The notes under the pieces are model-generated. The model was not told the DNA's origin, searched no databases, and saw only the letters and a program-made list of their open reading frames with translations. Positions 6,051 through 6,129 of a stretch of 6,129 nt of DNA are shown in pieces. The first letter of the stretch is position 1; every line of letters starts with the position of its first letter. The DNA comes from an uncultured Coleofasciculus sp. (lineage in GTDB: Bacteria > Cyanobacteriota > Cyanobacteriia > Cyanobacteriales > Coleofasciculaceae), in assembly GCA_902805485.1 (NCBI GenBank), contig CADCTM010000940.1, positions 1 through 6,129 of the forward strand, read 5' to 3'. Position numbers and translations under genes: made by a program.

Positions 6051-6129
6051 TCTTGTGCCGAATTCTGTTTGCAGATACTGCCACAGCGAAGCCCCTGGAA
6101 CATTTATATTCTTTTCTTATCCTTCGCTC

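Overview
The window looks like chromosomal DNA of a cyanobacterium. Three things point there. It carries an ARC6/Ftn2/ZipN division protein, a family found in cyanobacteria and plastids. It carries a plastid/cyanobacterial-type pyruvate dehydrogenase E1 alpha subunit. It also has three perfect copies of the HIP1 octamer GCGATCGC, one in each large gene. Base composition looks moderate and even, and I see no insertion sequence, phage, CRISPR, tRNA or rRNA. The genus cannot be fixed from this sequence.

Layout, left to right. Positions 1-159 hold the tail of whatever lies to the left and a strong hairpin plus T-tract terminator reading rightward (98-145). Positions 160-1761 (minus) encode an exported parallel beta-helix protein with three C-terminal SLH domains. 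Positions 1762-2019 are a gene-free spacer that holds a 95-bp stretch bounded by 9-bp inverted repeats, with a short tandem repeat inside. Positions 2020-3051 (minus) are pdhA. Positions 3052-3382 are a divergent intergenic region with a 14-bp perfect palindrome and a separate hairpin. Positions 3383-5833 (plus) are ftn2/zipN, the membrane anchor and organiser of the cyanobacterial FtsZ ring. Positions 5850-6050 (minus) encode a small two-helix membrane protein that converges on ftn2 after a 16-bp gap. Its reading frame appears to extend upstream without a normal start codon.

How the genes relate. The beta-helix/SLH gene lies downstream of pdhA on the same strand, but the 258-bp gap argues against a tight operon. 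pdhA (acetyl-CoA supply) and ftn2 (cell division) are transcribed away from each other from a shared 331-bp region, so joint regulation is possible but unproven. I found no convincing new multi-gene system. The observations most worth checking are the probable 1-nt frame break in the small membrane gene, the palindrome in the pdhA/ftn2 intergenic region, and the inverted-repeat-bounded element downstream of pdhA.
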